Positions 1-11,215 of a DNA stretch of 64,000 nt are shown here, piece by piece. How positions within the stretch are numbered: the first letter of the stretch is position 1; each line of letters starts with the position of its first letter. Both the position numbers and the translations under genes were made by a program. The notes under the pieces were generated by a model that saw nothing but the letters and a program-made list of their open reading frames with translations, was not told the origin of the DNA and made no database searches. Source of the DNA: Platanthera guangdongensis (lineage: Eukaryota; Streptophyta; Magnoliopsida; Asparagales; Orchidaceae); contig CM077150.1 of assembly GCA_039583875.1 (NCBI GenBank), positions 183,028,375-183,092,374 of the forward strand. The letters run 5' to 3'.

Positions 1-771
1 TTCAGACTTTCCTTAGGATTGAGAATGCTTCCCTTCCCCTTGCTTGGGCGCAAAACCTTTACGACGTTGGATTCGCTCCAGGTCACTCTCCAACGTCCTG
101 ACGGCCTCAACCAACTCATTGAAACCAGCTCTCTTCATGACGATGAGGGGTTTCCTTAGATTCTCTCTCAGCCCCCGTTAGAAGAGGTTATCCCTCTCTT
201 CATCATCTGCCATCGTTGTTCCTGCACAATGACCCAAACTAGTGAACTCCTGCACATACTCGTCCACCATCTTATCCCGCTGCACCAAATGCAGAAACTA
301 TCTTAGAAGGGCCAACCTCGTTGAAACAGGAATGTACTTTTTCAGGAAGACATTCCCAAACTCTTCCATGGACGGGGTGCGTCCAGGAAACTGGCGGCCG
401 CTATGGCTCACCCACCACAACTTTGCGTCTCCCTCCAACATGAAAGCCGCAAACTCAGATTTCTACTCCTCTGGCATCTCACCCGCCCTCAGAAGTTCTT
501 GCATCTGTGCCCGCCAATCCTCCGCATCAGACGGCGTACCAACTCCTTTGAACGTCGGGGGATGGAAGCTCAGAAAATACTTCATCTGCCTGTCTCCATG
601 CCCGACCACCACTCTTTCGGCCAACGTCTTTAATAGCCTGGCTTCTCCACCCGGCACGGCCGTCGCCGTATTCGGTGTAGCAGGGGTTGCTACCTGAGTT
701 GTCGCTGCAGCTTGAGCTGCCACCATTGCTTCTGCAAGCATGCGACAGAAGTCGGCTGAGTTTACACCCAT
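1..771 (-). pseudogene. gag of element C (Tekay-like Ty3/gypsy), degenerate and cut by the window edge
   Basis: Retrotransposon capsid protein that would package element RNA in cytoplasmic particles. The first ATG of the frame is at 771, and one continuous minus-strand frame then runs to base 1. It shows the gag core seen in element A: a PPTFKGVGTPSDAEDW segment near residues 50-70, then a conserved LWW and a VDEYVQEFTSLG segment further on. Three in-frame stops break it (463-465, 298-300, 178-180), so this copy is dead. It lies about 220 bases downstream (minus strand) of the C primer site, as expected for gag. The rest of C lies left of the window. The family assignment rests on similarity to the A gag and on a shared LTR type. 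Confidence 0.8.
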
Positions 772-978
772 GCCCAAAGGACCCTAAGTAGTAGCGTTGC
801 TCGCTGAAAGCTCTTCTCTTGGTCTTGACGTACCCACCTCGTTGCTTGCACTCTTAAGAAAAGCAAGGAAAAAAAGGAATCAGTCTCTACTCGCAAGACT
901 CAAACATAAGGAAACTTATGGTCCTGCATTACTCCTATGTGGATAACTTCTATACGCACTGACTTTGAACCTTAACCT

Positions 979-991
979 GGCTTTGATACTA
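979..991 (-). other. primer-binding site of element C
   Basis: Read on the minus strand, TAGTATCAAAGCC follows the LTR end TGTTACA by three bases. It matches the common plant initiator-Met tRNA primer site TGGTATCAGAGCC with two changes. It fixes the LTR boundary and the minus orientation of C. Bases 778-978 between it and gag are untranslated leader, with nothing else seen. Confidence 0.75.
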
Positions 992-994
992 AAT

Positions 995-1916
995 TGTAAC
1001 ACGTCCCCTGTAATGACCATATAATATGGGTCCGGCCGGGGCCCCACAACATACGGACGCCACAACTTTAGCATTAAAAGATGATAACTACCCAACCTCA
1101 AAACTCAATATCAAATAACATCGGAAATAGCAAACAAGACTAGAAGTTATCCACATACACAAGTGTATCGAAACAGCCTTATGGCCTTACAACAATAGAG
1201 AATCCAAACTCCAAAAGTTAACATCAATAACAGTGCACGTAAACACTCCTACACTACCTCGGCATGTAAGCCAGAAAACAAAAGCATCGAGTATACAAGG
1301 CCACCAAAAGAAAAAAAGCTAGAACAAAACTGGAAACACTTCATTTGGCTTAGGCCTAATTGGCCGGCGAGCTAGCTCCTGCTTATGATCCTTGCCCTGT
1401 AAAAATTGGTTGTAACGTGGGTCAGCAAAGGCTGACCTCAAACTGTGTAACAAACACATCGCCAGCTGGCCGCCCCTAATGGTCCCCGGAGTACCCCTCC
1501 AACCTGCAAGTCAGCACTTCGTATACCATATACATAAATAAGTAATGCACTAAAATAATAGTCTTGGATGTCTCAAATAACATGCACGTTTTCTATTATT
1601 GAGCATATAATAAAAAAGGGGTCTACTATGCAACATGTATGCAAAACCCGGGCTTCACCCAAGGCACCCTATCGTGTATGCATCTAGCACATCATCAAAC
1701 ATCTTGGTACTTCCAATTTCCCCAGTGGCATTAAGCCACAAATAAAAAGGGGCACTGCAATTCGCCTAACGGCATACAAGTCGTCACACGGAACTCTTGC
1801 CAAGGCCACACCCGCTCATGGTCTTAGACCCAGCTTGCTTGCAAGCTCTGACTTCTCATGTCAGGATTCCGTCTAACACACTGGCCGATTCTAAGAACCC
1901 TTGCTGGACCCACCCA
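995..1916 (-). mobile_element. LTR of element C, segment 1 of 3 (inner end of the 5' LTR)
   Basis: Begins TGTAACACG on the plus strand, the complement of an LTR end, directly beside the primer site. It resembles the reverse complement of the end of the A LTR, including a shared GGTCCGGCC stretch, so C and A belong to related families. It stops where element A begins at 1917. The LTR resumes at 23147. No gene is present in this stretch. Confidence 0.75.
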
Positions 1917-4081
1917 TGTAACGCCCCGAAACTCAAAAGAGCGACGGGAGGCGTTTTGTACTAAATTTGGAATTTGGACGGGGGTACACGGCCTGGGTCA
2001 CGGGCGTGTCCCAGGGCGTGTCGAGGTCATTCGACTTTCTGGCAGTAAAGTCTCCGTTCGACGATATAGCCAAAGTATGCGTTCGATGATTTTCCAGCAA
2101 TCTGCGTTCGACGATTTGCCAGGGATCTGCGTTCGATGATCTGGCTGCGTTCGATGATTTTTCCAGGGATCTGCGTTCGACGATCTGGCTGCGTTCGACA
2201 ATTTTGCCAGGGATCTGCGTTCGACGAACTGACAGAATTCGACGATTTTTCCAGGGAACTTTATTCGACGATTTGGCTGCGTTCGACAATTTTTCCAGGG
2301 ATCTGTGTTCGACGATCTGGCTGCGTTTGACGATTTTGCCAGGGATCGGCATTCGACGATCTGGCTGCGTTCGACGATTTTGCAAGGGAACTCTGTTCGA
2401 CGATTTGGCTGGTTCGACGAGTTGCCAGTGATTCTCCGTTCGATAATTCGGCAGCGGTCGACGATTTTGGTTCGACGATCGTCGAGCGGAGATCATGACT
2501 GGTTGTCACAGGGTATCCTTGACGGGATGCAGTGTCCGGCCCATTTCCAGGCTGGACTCGGATCACAGCCGTGCTTTTCTTTCTTGGGATCCGATGGCTG
2601 GTTGTCTTTCCGAATGGATTATACCCGAGGGTAGGGTTTAGAACCACTATTTCTGTCGCTGGTTCTCTGTCTATGTTTTAGAGAGAGGGGAGAGCTCGAG
2701 GAAGAAGAAGGATAGATCCGACCATTGGAGGAGTTTCGGAGCTCCAAATCACGAGCCGACTTCGGATCTACGAAGGCAAGGAGATTGCAGAGTTTTCATC
2801 CGCGTATATTTCCATGGCGCCGAGGAAGAACGCTAGGGTAACGATTCTCTTCTTGAGAATGTGAAGCTCTTCTTATTTTGCATAGGAAGCCCGCTCTCGC
2901 GAGTTTGCAGTGAGTTGGAGGCGTTCCTTCCGATAGATATGTGCAGTCCCTGTTGTGTAGAGTCCGTAATCGAGAACGGACATAGGCATGATGTATGAAG
3001 CCTATCCGGACATGTTGGTCTGGATTGGTGATGTTGCATTGCATAAATGGCCGGAGAAGACTCCGTGCGAATGTTTGTTTTTGGGTTTTTCTACGTGGTA
3101 GATTGCAACAGGGAGCCTTGTGGATTATCCCAAAGGTACACCCGGAAAACTGGGCAGATGCGTGATTCTGCTAAACATGTGGGCCTGGGAGCCAACTTGA
3201 ACATAACTGGGTTATGTGTTGTGTGTAAACAATTTGGGACTCGAGAAAGTTTGACCCACACATATGTTTTAAATTAACGTTGTGGTATGAGGAACGGGTC
3301 AGGCGGAACCGTACCCGCTTTATGTCATTCGGTTACAGAGACCTAAAGTTACTTGGCACTTATCGTTGGCATAGATTGAGGGTCTTAGGCAGTGGCCAGA
3401 AAGACCAAATTCTCACGAGTTATGGTCGTCCAAAGGGATGGTGGTGAGTCGGCGGACTTTTACCGTGATCACCGAGAATGTGCCCTGAGTGCACGGGGTG
3501 TGTGTCCATGCGAGCCTACTCCTGTGATGTAGTGATATTACTATACTACTTGGTTATACTAATAAAGTGCAGGGAAGGAGCATCGCCGCCCCGAGCTGGG
3601 TGTGGGATCGTTATAATTTGGTCAGCATTGCTGACCGTTGCTTTTGTTTGCCACCGTGCGGTGGATTATGCTTGCAGGTGCTGCTGGACCGAGCGGTCAA
3701 TAGCGGGCTAAAGTCCAAGTTGCTGTGCTGGCCCTCAAAGGCCTAATTTTGGATGTTTTCTTTTATTCATGTATGGCCGGCCTGCGTGCCGAGGTTTGGA
3801 AAACATGTAATTTTGAAGGAAACAAATTGTAAGGCCTTAAGGCCAGTACTTGTGTATTTGTACTTCATTCCTTTGGGATTGTTTAGTGGACATTCATGCT
3901 ATTTGTGTTGTGTTCTTTTAATTGCAACTTATAAAACTGCTTTCGCTAGAATGCTCTGTGTAGGACGTTGGATTGGTTGGATCGTTTCCATTGAGTAACC
4001 ACCCAGTCTGTATGTGGTATATGGCGTCGGGACCTGGCCGGACCTACTGCTATATGTTATGCGATGGATAGGGGTGTTACA
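1917..4081 (+). mobile_element. 5' LTR of element A
   Basis: A TG...CA-bounded repeat, matched along its length by 20980-23146. The first part carries a 44-bp minisatellite, and the 3' part carries an AATAAA at about 3559-3564 that could serve polyadenylation. Small ORFs inside it have no recognisable product. This is the regulatory repeat of A, carrying promoter and terminator functions. Confidence 0.9.
2075..2425 (+). repeat. 44-bp minisatellite in the 5' LTR of A
   Basis: CCAGGG recurs at 2119, 2163, 2207, 2251, 2295 and 2339, and as CAAGGG at 2383, each exactly 44 bases apart. Each unit holds two TTCGACGAT motifs spaced alternately 18 and 26 bases. The equivalent array in the 3' LTR is at about 21135-21480. 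Flanking motifs continue less regularly to about 2490. Confidence 0.9.
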
Positions 4082-4084
4082 ATT

Positions 4085-4093
4085 TGGTATCAT
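4085..4093 (+). other. primer-binding site of element A
   Basis: TGGTATCAT starts four bases after the LTR end. It is the initiator-Met tRNA primer site of plant retrotransposons, with decay after the first eight bases. The leader between here and gag (to 4307) holds no other recognisable feature. Confidence 0.75.
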
Positions 4094-4307
4094 ACTACTA
4101 GTTTCAGTCATGCTTAAAATGAATTCGTGGACGAATTCTTTTTAAGGGGTGGTGAGCACATGTGTGTGCGTCATCGTTATAACAACAAAAGAACCCATGA
4201 ATGTCCACTTAGGAATGCAAATACACGTGTTTGGGGAACCTGCGTGTTCCTATAATTATTGTTTGCAATATTGTTTGGTTTCTTAACGGTGTTTTGTACC
4301 ACTATAG

Positions 4308-5465
4308 GTGACCAGAAGCGGTGCTGGGCCGTCGGAACGTCGAGTTTCTGAGGCTAGCAGTGCACCAAATGATGCTCCTGCAACACCTCCTTCGGCCGAA
4401 ACCATTCGGCTGGTGGCTGAAGCAGTGTTTGCAATGATCAATGTGCAGCCTGCAAGGCAGGTGCATCAGCCCGCTCCTGTGATGGATCAGGTACCACTGC
4501 AAGCGGCTGTGCAAAGAAGGGTGGAACAGGTAGTAGAGGAATCGGTGGTGCCGAGGAGGGCAACCGAGAGACAGCTCAAACATGTCATGATCTTTAATCC
4601 TCCGGTATTCTCGGGGTTCGGAACCCTATCTCAAGCTGAAGACTGGCTCTCCACGGTGAAGAGAGTCTTGACAGCAACGGGGATGTTAGAATGGCAAATG
4701 ACCACTATTGCTACGTTCCTTCTGGATGGTGAAGCGAGATTGTGGTGGGAAGGATTGGAGCTGCATCTATTGAGAGGTAGGCAACTTACAGACGTCTCGA
4801 TGGAGGAGTTCTCAAGACTGTTCTTGGCTAGGTACCTCCCTTCGGCGCAGAGGATAGCATTGGAGAACGAGTTCCTGAAGTTGGTTCAAGGAGACAGTAG
4901 CGTGGATGAATACCTCCACGAGTTTACTCGATTGAGTCGATATGCTAGCTCCACCATCACGGATGAGGAGCGCAAGACGAATCGATTCTATGAAGGGTTG
5001 AGAGATGATTTGAGGCTACTACTCTCGGGGTCTATGACTCAGGGATTCTTGACCCTGGTCAACACTGCCCGGTCCTTGGAGAAGGATATGAAGAATGTTC
5101 AAGCGAAGAAGAGCATTGGTGATAAGAAGTCTGGGTTTAAAGTGTCGACTACTTCAAAGTCCGGCTATCATAGGTTCTTTAAGAAGTCTAGGACTTCGGG
5201 TCTAGCTCCTTCTTCTGGTGCTTCTGGGGCGACTACGGGTCAGACCCCATGTGCATGCTTTACTTGTGGAAAGTCGGGGCACTTTGCCCGCGATTGCTGG
5301 AGCGGACGTACCAAGTCAAAAAGGAAGCCAAGAGCAACTTATGAAGAGAAGGGCAAGGCAATGGAGTCAACCGCGTCCCATTATGCTCCGGCCCAACCGA
5401 GGGTTTATAATCTTGGCCAACAGGAGGCCATCAAACAGGAGGATGTGGTGACAAGTAAAATTTAA
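4308..5465 (+). pseudogene. gag of element A
   Basis: Capsid and nucleocapsid protein of the element, 385 residues. The first codon of the open frame is GTG, not ATG, so the original start is probably mutated or lies slightly upstream. The retrotransposon gag domain covers roughly residues 95-260, with LWWEGLELH and VDEYLHEFTRLSRY as landmarks. A CCHC zinc knuckle, CFTCGKSGHFARDC, lies near residues 318-331 and would bind RNA. The frame ends in TAA at 5463-5465, and the protease follows in another frame after a short AT-rich stretch. The length is normal for the Tekay lineage. Confidence 0.85.
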
Positions 5466-5493
5466 ATTTATAGCAAGTTAATATTTTAAATAC

Positions 5494-8056
5494 TTGTTAT
5501 GTGCTTGTTACCTTACCACTGCTTGTTTAGGATTTGTTTTGATTTGTGAGTATCCGGCAAGAGCACTCTTTGACACGGGAGCTTCACACTCCTTCTTGTC
5601 CGAAGGATTCATATCACGCATCAGAGTACCTTCTTCGATGTCAAAGGACAAGTTGGATGTGTTGTTGCCCAATGGGTGTTCGATGCGTGCGGCTAGAATC
5701 TGTGGCGTGAAGATTCGCATTGGGAATCAATAGTTCAATCTGCAAGCATCGTTACTACCGTTGGTGGAGTTCGACGTTATATTTGGCATGGACTGGCTCT
5801 CGGAGCAGCAAGCCTATATCAATTGCGGTCGCAAGGAAGTCAAGTTGGGATCAAGTCGTGAGACGACTTTTACGGGCTTAAAAGGGTCGAGCAAGACGTT
5901 GATGTCTGCTCTTCGGGTGGTGAAGGTGGTTCGTGCTGGTGCAGAGCTGTTCTTTACACTAGTGGAGGTTGAAAAGCCAAAGCCTATATTAGATAGTATA
6001 TCAGTGATAGATGAGTACCCTGATGTGTTCCCCACAGATCTTCTTGGAGCCCCGCCTCAACGAGAGATAGATTTCACTATTGAGCTAGTGCCAGGTGCAA
6101 AGCCTGTGTCACGCTCTCCGTATCGGCTAGTTCCTAAGGAATTGGCGGAGCTGAAGGTGCAACTTCAAGAGTTGCTGGAGCAAGGGTATGTACATCCAAG
6201 TTCATCTCCTTGGAGTGCACCGGTCCTCTTTGTTAAGAAGAAGGACGGGAGCTTGAGACTCTGTATTGATTATCGGGAGTTAAACAAGCTAACGGAAAAG
6301 AACAAGTACCCAATCCCAAGGATCGATGATCTTTTTGATCAGTTGGTCGGGTCGACGGTGTACTCTAAGTTGGATCTCAAGTCTGGTTACTATCAGCTGA
6401 GGATAAGGGAGAGTGATATCCCGAAGACAGCGTTCAGTACGAGATACGGGCATTACGAGTTTATGGTCATGCCATTTGGGCTGACGAATGCGCCGTCAGT
6501 GTTCATGGATTTGATGAACAGGACCTTCAGGGAGTACTTGGACCATTTTGTGATCGTCTTCATCGACGATATTTTGGTGTACTCGCAGAGTGAGGAAGAT
6601 CACTTCAAGAATCTTCATTTGGTTTTAGAGACGCTAAGGAGGAATCAATTGTAAGCCAAGTTCTCGAAGTGCGAGTTTTGGTTGTCCTCGGTGGCGTTCC
6701 TCGGTCATATAGTGAGTGGGGAAGGTATTGTAGTGGATCCGGCGAAGATTGTTGCGATACGAGAGTGGCCTGAGCTTTCTACGCTAGCGGAAGTACGGAG
6801 CTTTCTGGGGCTTGCCGGCTATTGTAGGCGCTTCGTAGAGAACTTCTCGCGGATAGCGTTACCTCTCACTACTTTGACGAGGAAGGAGCAGAAGTTCGTT
6901 TGGACGCCGGAGTGCGTGCGAGCTTTTGAGGAGTTGAAATGTCGGTTGACCACGACGCCTGTGTTGAGTTTGCCGAGTGGGACCGAAGGTTATGAGATTT
7001 ATAGCGATGCTTCGGGTAGTGGTTTGGGTTGTGTGCTCTCGTAGCATGGAAGTATTATAGCATATGGCTCGAGACAGCTGAAGGTGCACGAGAGGAACTA
7101 TCCGGTCCATGACTTTGTGTTAGCGGCCGTGATTTTTGCCTTGAAGCTATGGAGACATTATTTGTACGGTGTGAAGATTAATATCTACACTGATCATAAG
7201 AGCCTGAAGTATTTGATTGATTAGAAAGATCTGAATATGCGGCAGCGTAGATGGATGGAGTTCCTGGGGGACTATACATTCAAGATCCATTACGTGCCTG
7301 GTAAGGGCAATGCGGTTGCGGACGCGTTGAGTCACCGGGCCCATCCCAAGCAAATTGGCTGTCGGTCCATGACGAGCGGTTGGTTCAGGAGTTAGAGGCG
7401 TTAGAGATATTTTGCGTTGATAAGCAATCAAGTGCTGAAGCAGTATTGAACTGGACTGAAGTTCAATATGACCTAGCTGATCGAATTCGGCAGGCGTTGG
7501 ATATGGATGTCCACACGAAGCAACTCGTGATAGAGGCTCTGGATCGGTCAAATTCCCAATTCGTTGTGGAGGAAGGATTACTTTGGAAAGACGGTCGTTT
7601 GTGCGTCCCAAGCGTGGGCAATTTGCGGGTGGATTTGTTGTACGAGGAGCATCATACCAAGTACTCAATTCACCCGGGGAGCACAAAGATGTATCGCGAT
7701 GTTAAGGAATTGTTCTGGTGGCCAGGACTGAAAAGGGATGTGGCGCTCTACGTGGCGAAGTGCCAAACTTGCGCCTTGGTGAAGGCGGAATGCCAAAAGC
7801 TGGGAGGATTCTTGAAGTCCTTACCTATTCCGGAATGGAAGTTCGATGACATCACTATGGACTTTTTGCACGGGTTGCCAAGGTCGCAAAAGGGGAACGA
7901 CGCCATTTGGGTGGTCATAGATCGTCTAACGAAGGTGTCGCATTTTATTCCGCATAGGAAGGATGATCCGGTTGAGAAATTGGCAAAGCTTTATGCGGAT
8001 AATATTGTACGGCTTCATGGTGTGCCCCGCAACATCGTGTGTGACCGAGATGGGCG
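5494..8056 (+). pseudogene. pol of element A, first part: protease, RT, RNase H, start of integrase
   Basis: Polyprotein that processes gag, copies RNA to DNA and inserts it. The aspartic protease motif DTGASHSF is at about 5572. RT runs from about 6100, with catalytic FIDDIL at about 6565. RNase H covers about 6980-7330. The integrase HHCC zinc finger and the ITMDFLHG catalytic Asp lie at 7640-7870. In-frame stops are at 5731-5733, 6652-6654, 7042-7044 and 7222-7224, and a frameshift lies near 7350. The last two TAGs replace glutamines that are conserved in the family. Integrase breaks off just after the motif CDRDG, where element B starts, and continues at 20060. Confidence 0.88.
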
Positions 8057-8739
8057 TGTACAACCCCGTGTCCGGCGAGCAAGGTCACCAGGGACTAGGC
8101 AGAACGGGCTGAGGACAATAGGAGAGCTCGACAGTGGAGGGGGCGAGCCCGAGCTCGGCATCCGTCGACCAGAGATCGACGTTCGGCGACCCCGAGCTCG
8201 GCATTCGCCGAGCGAGCAACAACTCGCATCCTCACATTGGAGCTCGGTAGCAGTAGGCGAGCAGAACATGCCGAGGTGGTCCAAGCTCCCCAGCTCGCCT
8301 GGATGTATGAGGTACTTTTTACTATTTTGCCCCCGCTGGTCTGCCCATAGCCCTTCAAAACAGCGGAGTTTGGTTGTTGGCAGACCCATCCAAGGGTTTT
8401 CTGGTAATTGCATGTCAGTTCTTTTGGTTATTGGCAGTCCAGATTTTAAAAAAACTATAAATAGGACCCAAGGGGTACCCCAGAAAAGAGGTTTTTTTCC
8501 AGTGCTCTCCTGGTCCAATATTCAAGTGCATTCTGAGGGTACCTTAGCTCGGCTTCTGGCTAAGGAGGGGAAGCGCTCTGTGATCTTTCGGGTTTGTGGT
8601 GGGACCTCCCCCGCCGAGCCCTTGGGTCGGTCTTACCTTGTCTTCTCTGTTGTTTTGCTTGTAGGGGTGAAGTAGGCGCGAGATCACCCCTTTCCCCAAG
8701 GGTCGAACTCCACGGGAAATCGAGGAACCGGTTTTAACA
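8057..8739 (+). mobile_element. 5' LTR of element B
   Basis: A direct repeat of 19378-20059 with only scattered differences. A strong TATA box, CTATAAATAGG, is at 8455-8465, so transcription should start about 30 bases downstream. The ORF that runs from the A integrase into this LTR is a chance read-through, not a gene. Confidence 0.9.
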
Positions 8740-8861
8740 TTTTGGTGCGGTGAGCGTGGAAGGTGGTCTGTGCAGAAAAGCTTCAGTGAGCTCAATGACA
8801 GGAGGACAGGGATCTGACAGGTCGAACTCGCCCCCCCCCCCCGCCTCTCGCAACAGTGCGG
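8740..8861 (+). other. leader of element B with unassigned primer site
   Basis: The sequence right after the LTR, TGGTGCGGTGAGCG at 8743, is in the primer-site position, but I could not assign the tRNA. A run of 12 C at 8831-8842 is prone to slippage or assembly error. Confidence 0.5.
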
Positions 8862-10758
8862 ATGTTGGAAGATTTCAGAAATGAGGTGCTAGCCTCGTCA
8901 AGTTCGCACTCGGCACGCGGGCCGAGTGCTCGACTCCGGCAGCCCAGATCGCGGCCGCCCCTTCTTTGGGCGAGGACGCTCGCGGCAGGCGAGCTGGGAA
9001 GGAGGTGGATGAGGAAGACCGGGGGTGCGAGCTCCCCGGGCGCGAGCTCTTCCCCAGCTCGGCAGGCCGAGGCTGATTCGGCGAGCTGGGCTCGCGAGAC
9101 TCGTCGGATCGCCCTGTGGGGGGTGGCAGTCCTTTCAGCAAGCTGGTCTGCTCAACTCCAGTTCCAGATGGTTTCAGAGAACCTGAGATGTCCTACTACA
9201 CCGGGAAGGGAGACCCGGTCCAGCATGTCCAATGGTTCGAACATGTGGTCTCCATCCGTCAGATGTCGGACGGGTTCAAATGCCGACTCTTCGCTATCAC
9301 CCTCAGGGAGAAGGCAAGGGAGTGGTTCCATCAGCTACCGGCTAGCTCCATCTACAGCTTTGAGGACTTGCGCCGAGGGTTTATGCTGAGGTTCACTACC
9401 TCGAAGAAGAGGAAGAAGGAGTCCGAGTCTCTGTTCCACATCAAGCATGTGGTGAACGAGACGTTGGGGAGCTATGTGGACCGGTTTCAGGAGGAGGTCA
9501 CCCAGGTCCAGGAGATGCCAGGCCATAGTCTGATGATGGCCTTTACCCTGGGCCTGCAACAGGGGTTCTTCCGGATGGAGCTGAAGAGAGTTTCCCCTTC
9601 TCCTATGAGGAGCTGATGGAGAGGGCGGCAAGAGAAGTTGATGGGGAGGCGTCGAACCCGAAGTTTGCAAGGAAGCTGGCCAGGTGGGCCACAGAGGAAG
9701 AGAAGGATTCAAGAGGAGGGAAAGGACAGGAGGAGATAAGAGGAGAGCCTAGGCCGAGGGAGCAAAGGCAGCTCCAGTGGCAACAGCAGCCGAGGTGGGG
9801 GCGTCAGGAGCCCGACCGTCGACTGGGCTGGAGACCTGAGTGGCAAGGGCAGGGGCCACATAGAGGGTACTATGGAAGGGATCACTACAAGGGGAGGCAA
9901 GATCAGTTCCACCCTCCGGGATGGAGGTAAGGCCAGAGGCCCCGACTCCCCAATCAAGAGGAGTCCATGGCCATAGCCTTGGGAGCAAGGAGGGGGATCA
10001 TGAGGAGGAGGAGAAGAGAGGTCAGGGTGGAGTTACCCTATTGTGACTTCCATCAGGAGGAGGGGCACGCGACAGCCACGTGCCCGGAATTTCTTGAGAT
10101 GAGGGGGAATAGGGAGCAGCAGCAGCAGCAGGGGCGGCAAGAAGTGAGGATTGAGGAGGTCCTGTCTCGGACGGAGGAGGATCGTTGCGAGGACCGGGTG
10201 GATGTTGGATCCCGAGGGGGGATCAGAGTGATCCACGGGGGAGTGGGGGTCGAGGCTTCCCGCAAGGCGAGCCTCCACACCATGTACCGCCGGAGTGTTG
10301 CCTCCACTTCCCTGACCCCACCCCCGGAGGAGAGGATCACCTTCTCCAGAAGCGACATGCCAGATCACGAGGATCCATTCTGTGATGCGCTGGTCATCAA
10401 GGCAGCCATCGAGAATTTCATAGTCTCTCGGATCCTCGTTGACAACGGGAGCTCCGTCAACGTCGTCTTCAAAAAGGCATTTGACGGGATGAAGGTGGAG
10501 GCAAAGAGGGTGCTAGCCTCGGATGGACCCTTGTTCGAGTTTTCAGGAGAAAGGAAGGAAGTGGAGGGAGGAGTAGGCCTCCATGTTACCTTGGGGGGGG
10601 GGGGGGGGGTGCAGTCCAGGAACTGCAGGTTCGTCATTGTGGACGCCCCCAGCAGCTACAGCGACATCTTCGGGAGGCCCCTTATCAGCGCCTTCCGCTG
10701 CGTCCCCTCGTCCTTCCATCAGTGCTTAAAGTTCAACGCCGAGGGGATTCAGGTCTAG
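8862..10758 (+). pseudogene. gag and protease of element B
   Basis: Capsid precursor followed by protease. The ATG at 8862 opens an N-terminal part beginning MLEDFRNEVLASSSS. The frame shifts near 9120 into the gag core (to 9616), with landmarks YYTGKGDPVQHVQWFE and REKAREWFHQLP, and shifts again at about 9610. The third frame has a basic glutamine-rich stretch, a stop at 9928-9930, then a Tat-type zinc knuckle, CDFHQEEGHATATC, at about 10041. It ends with an aspartic protease whose active-site motif reads VDNGSSVNVVF at about 10440. A run of 17 G at 10593-10609 lies within the protease frame. The stop at 10756-10758 separates it from the acidic linker. Confidence 0.85.
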
Positions 10759-11215
10759 GTCAGGGGGGACCCAAAGGGGGCGCGGGAGTGCTATGTCACT
10801 GCGGTGAACACCATCTCCTGGCAGGAGGAAGCCGAGGAGATGGGTCGGAGGCTGGAGGAAGCCGAGCATGGAGGAAGGAGGGAGGAGCTGGAGACGGAGA
10901 GCTGGGCCGGGGAGGCGTCAGGAGGAGAACTGGAGGAGGTGGCCGAAGTGACGGCCGTAGGGGAAGAGATGGAGATAGAGGTCCCGGTCCCGGGAGAGAA
11001 AGAGGCTGAAGGGTGGGAAGAGCAGTCCAGGCTGGAGGCTGCAGAGGAAGTGGTGGAGCTGGAGGTGCTCACCCGAGGAGACAAGGTGGAGAAGATCCGC
11101 GTCAGCGGGGGGCTGACCCCAGAGGACCAAGGCAGGATGCTGGAGTGCATCCAGAAGAACGTGGACATCTTTGCTTGGAATGCCGCGGAGATGCCAGGTG
11201 TTGACGCGGATGGCC
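10759..11215 (+). pseudogene. acidic linker between protease and RT of element B
   Basis: The protease frame reopens after the stop and encodes a strongly acidic stretch rich in Glu, then a segment GGLTPEDQGRMLECIQKN and an FAWNAAEMPG motif. That motif normally precedes RT in Tat elements. A frameshift at about 11210 moves into the RT frame. Confidence 0.7.

Noticed and set aside
1933..2647. ORFs on both strands through the 44-bp minisatellite (for example 187 codons minus strand)
   Set aside because: They are translations of a tandem repeat inside an LTR, with no domain and no matching product.
7380..8675. 431-codon ORF as one protein
   Set aside because: Only the part to 8056 is A integrase; the rest is the LTR of B read through by chance.
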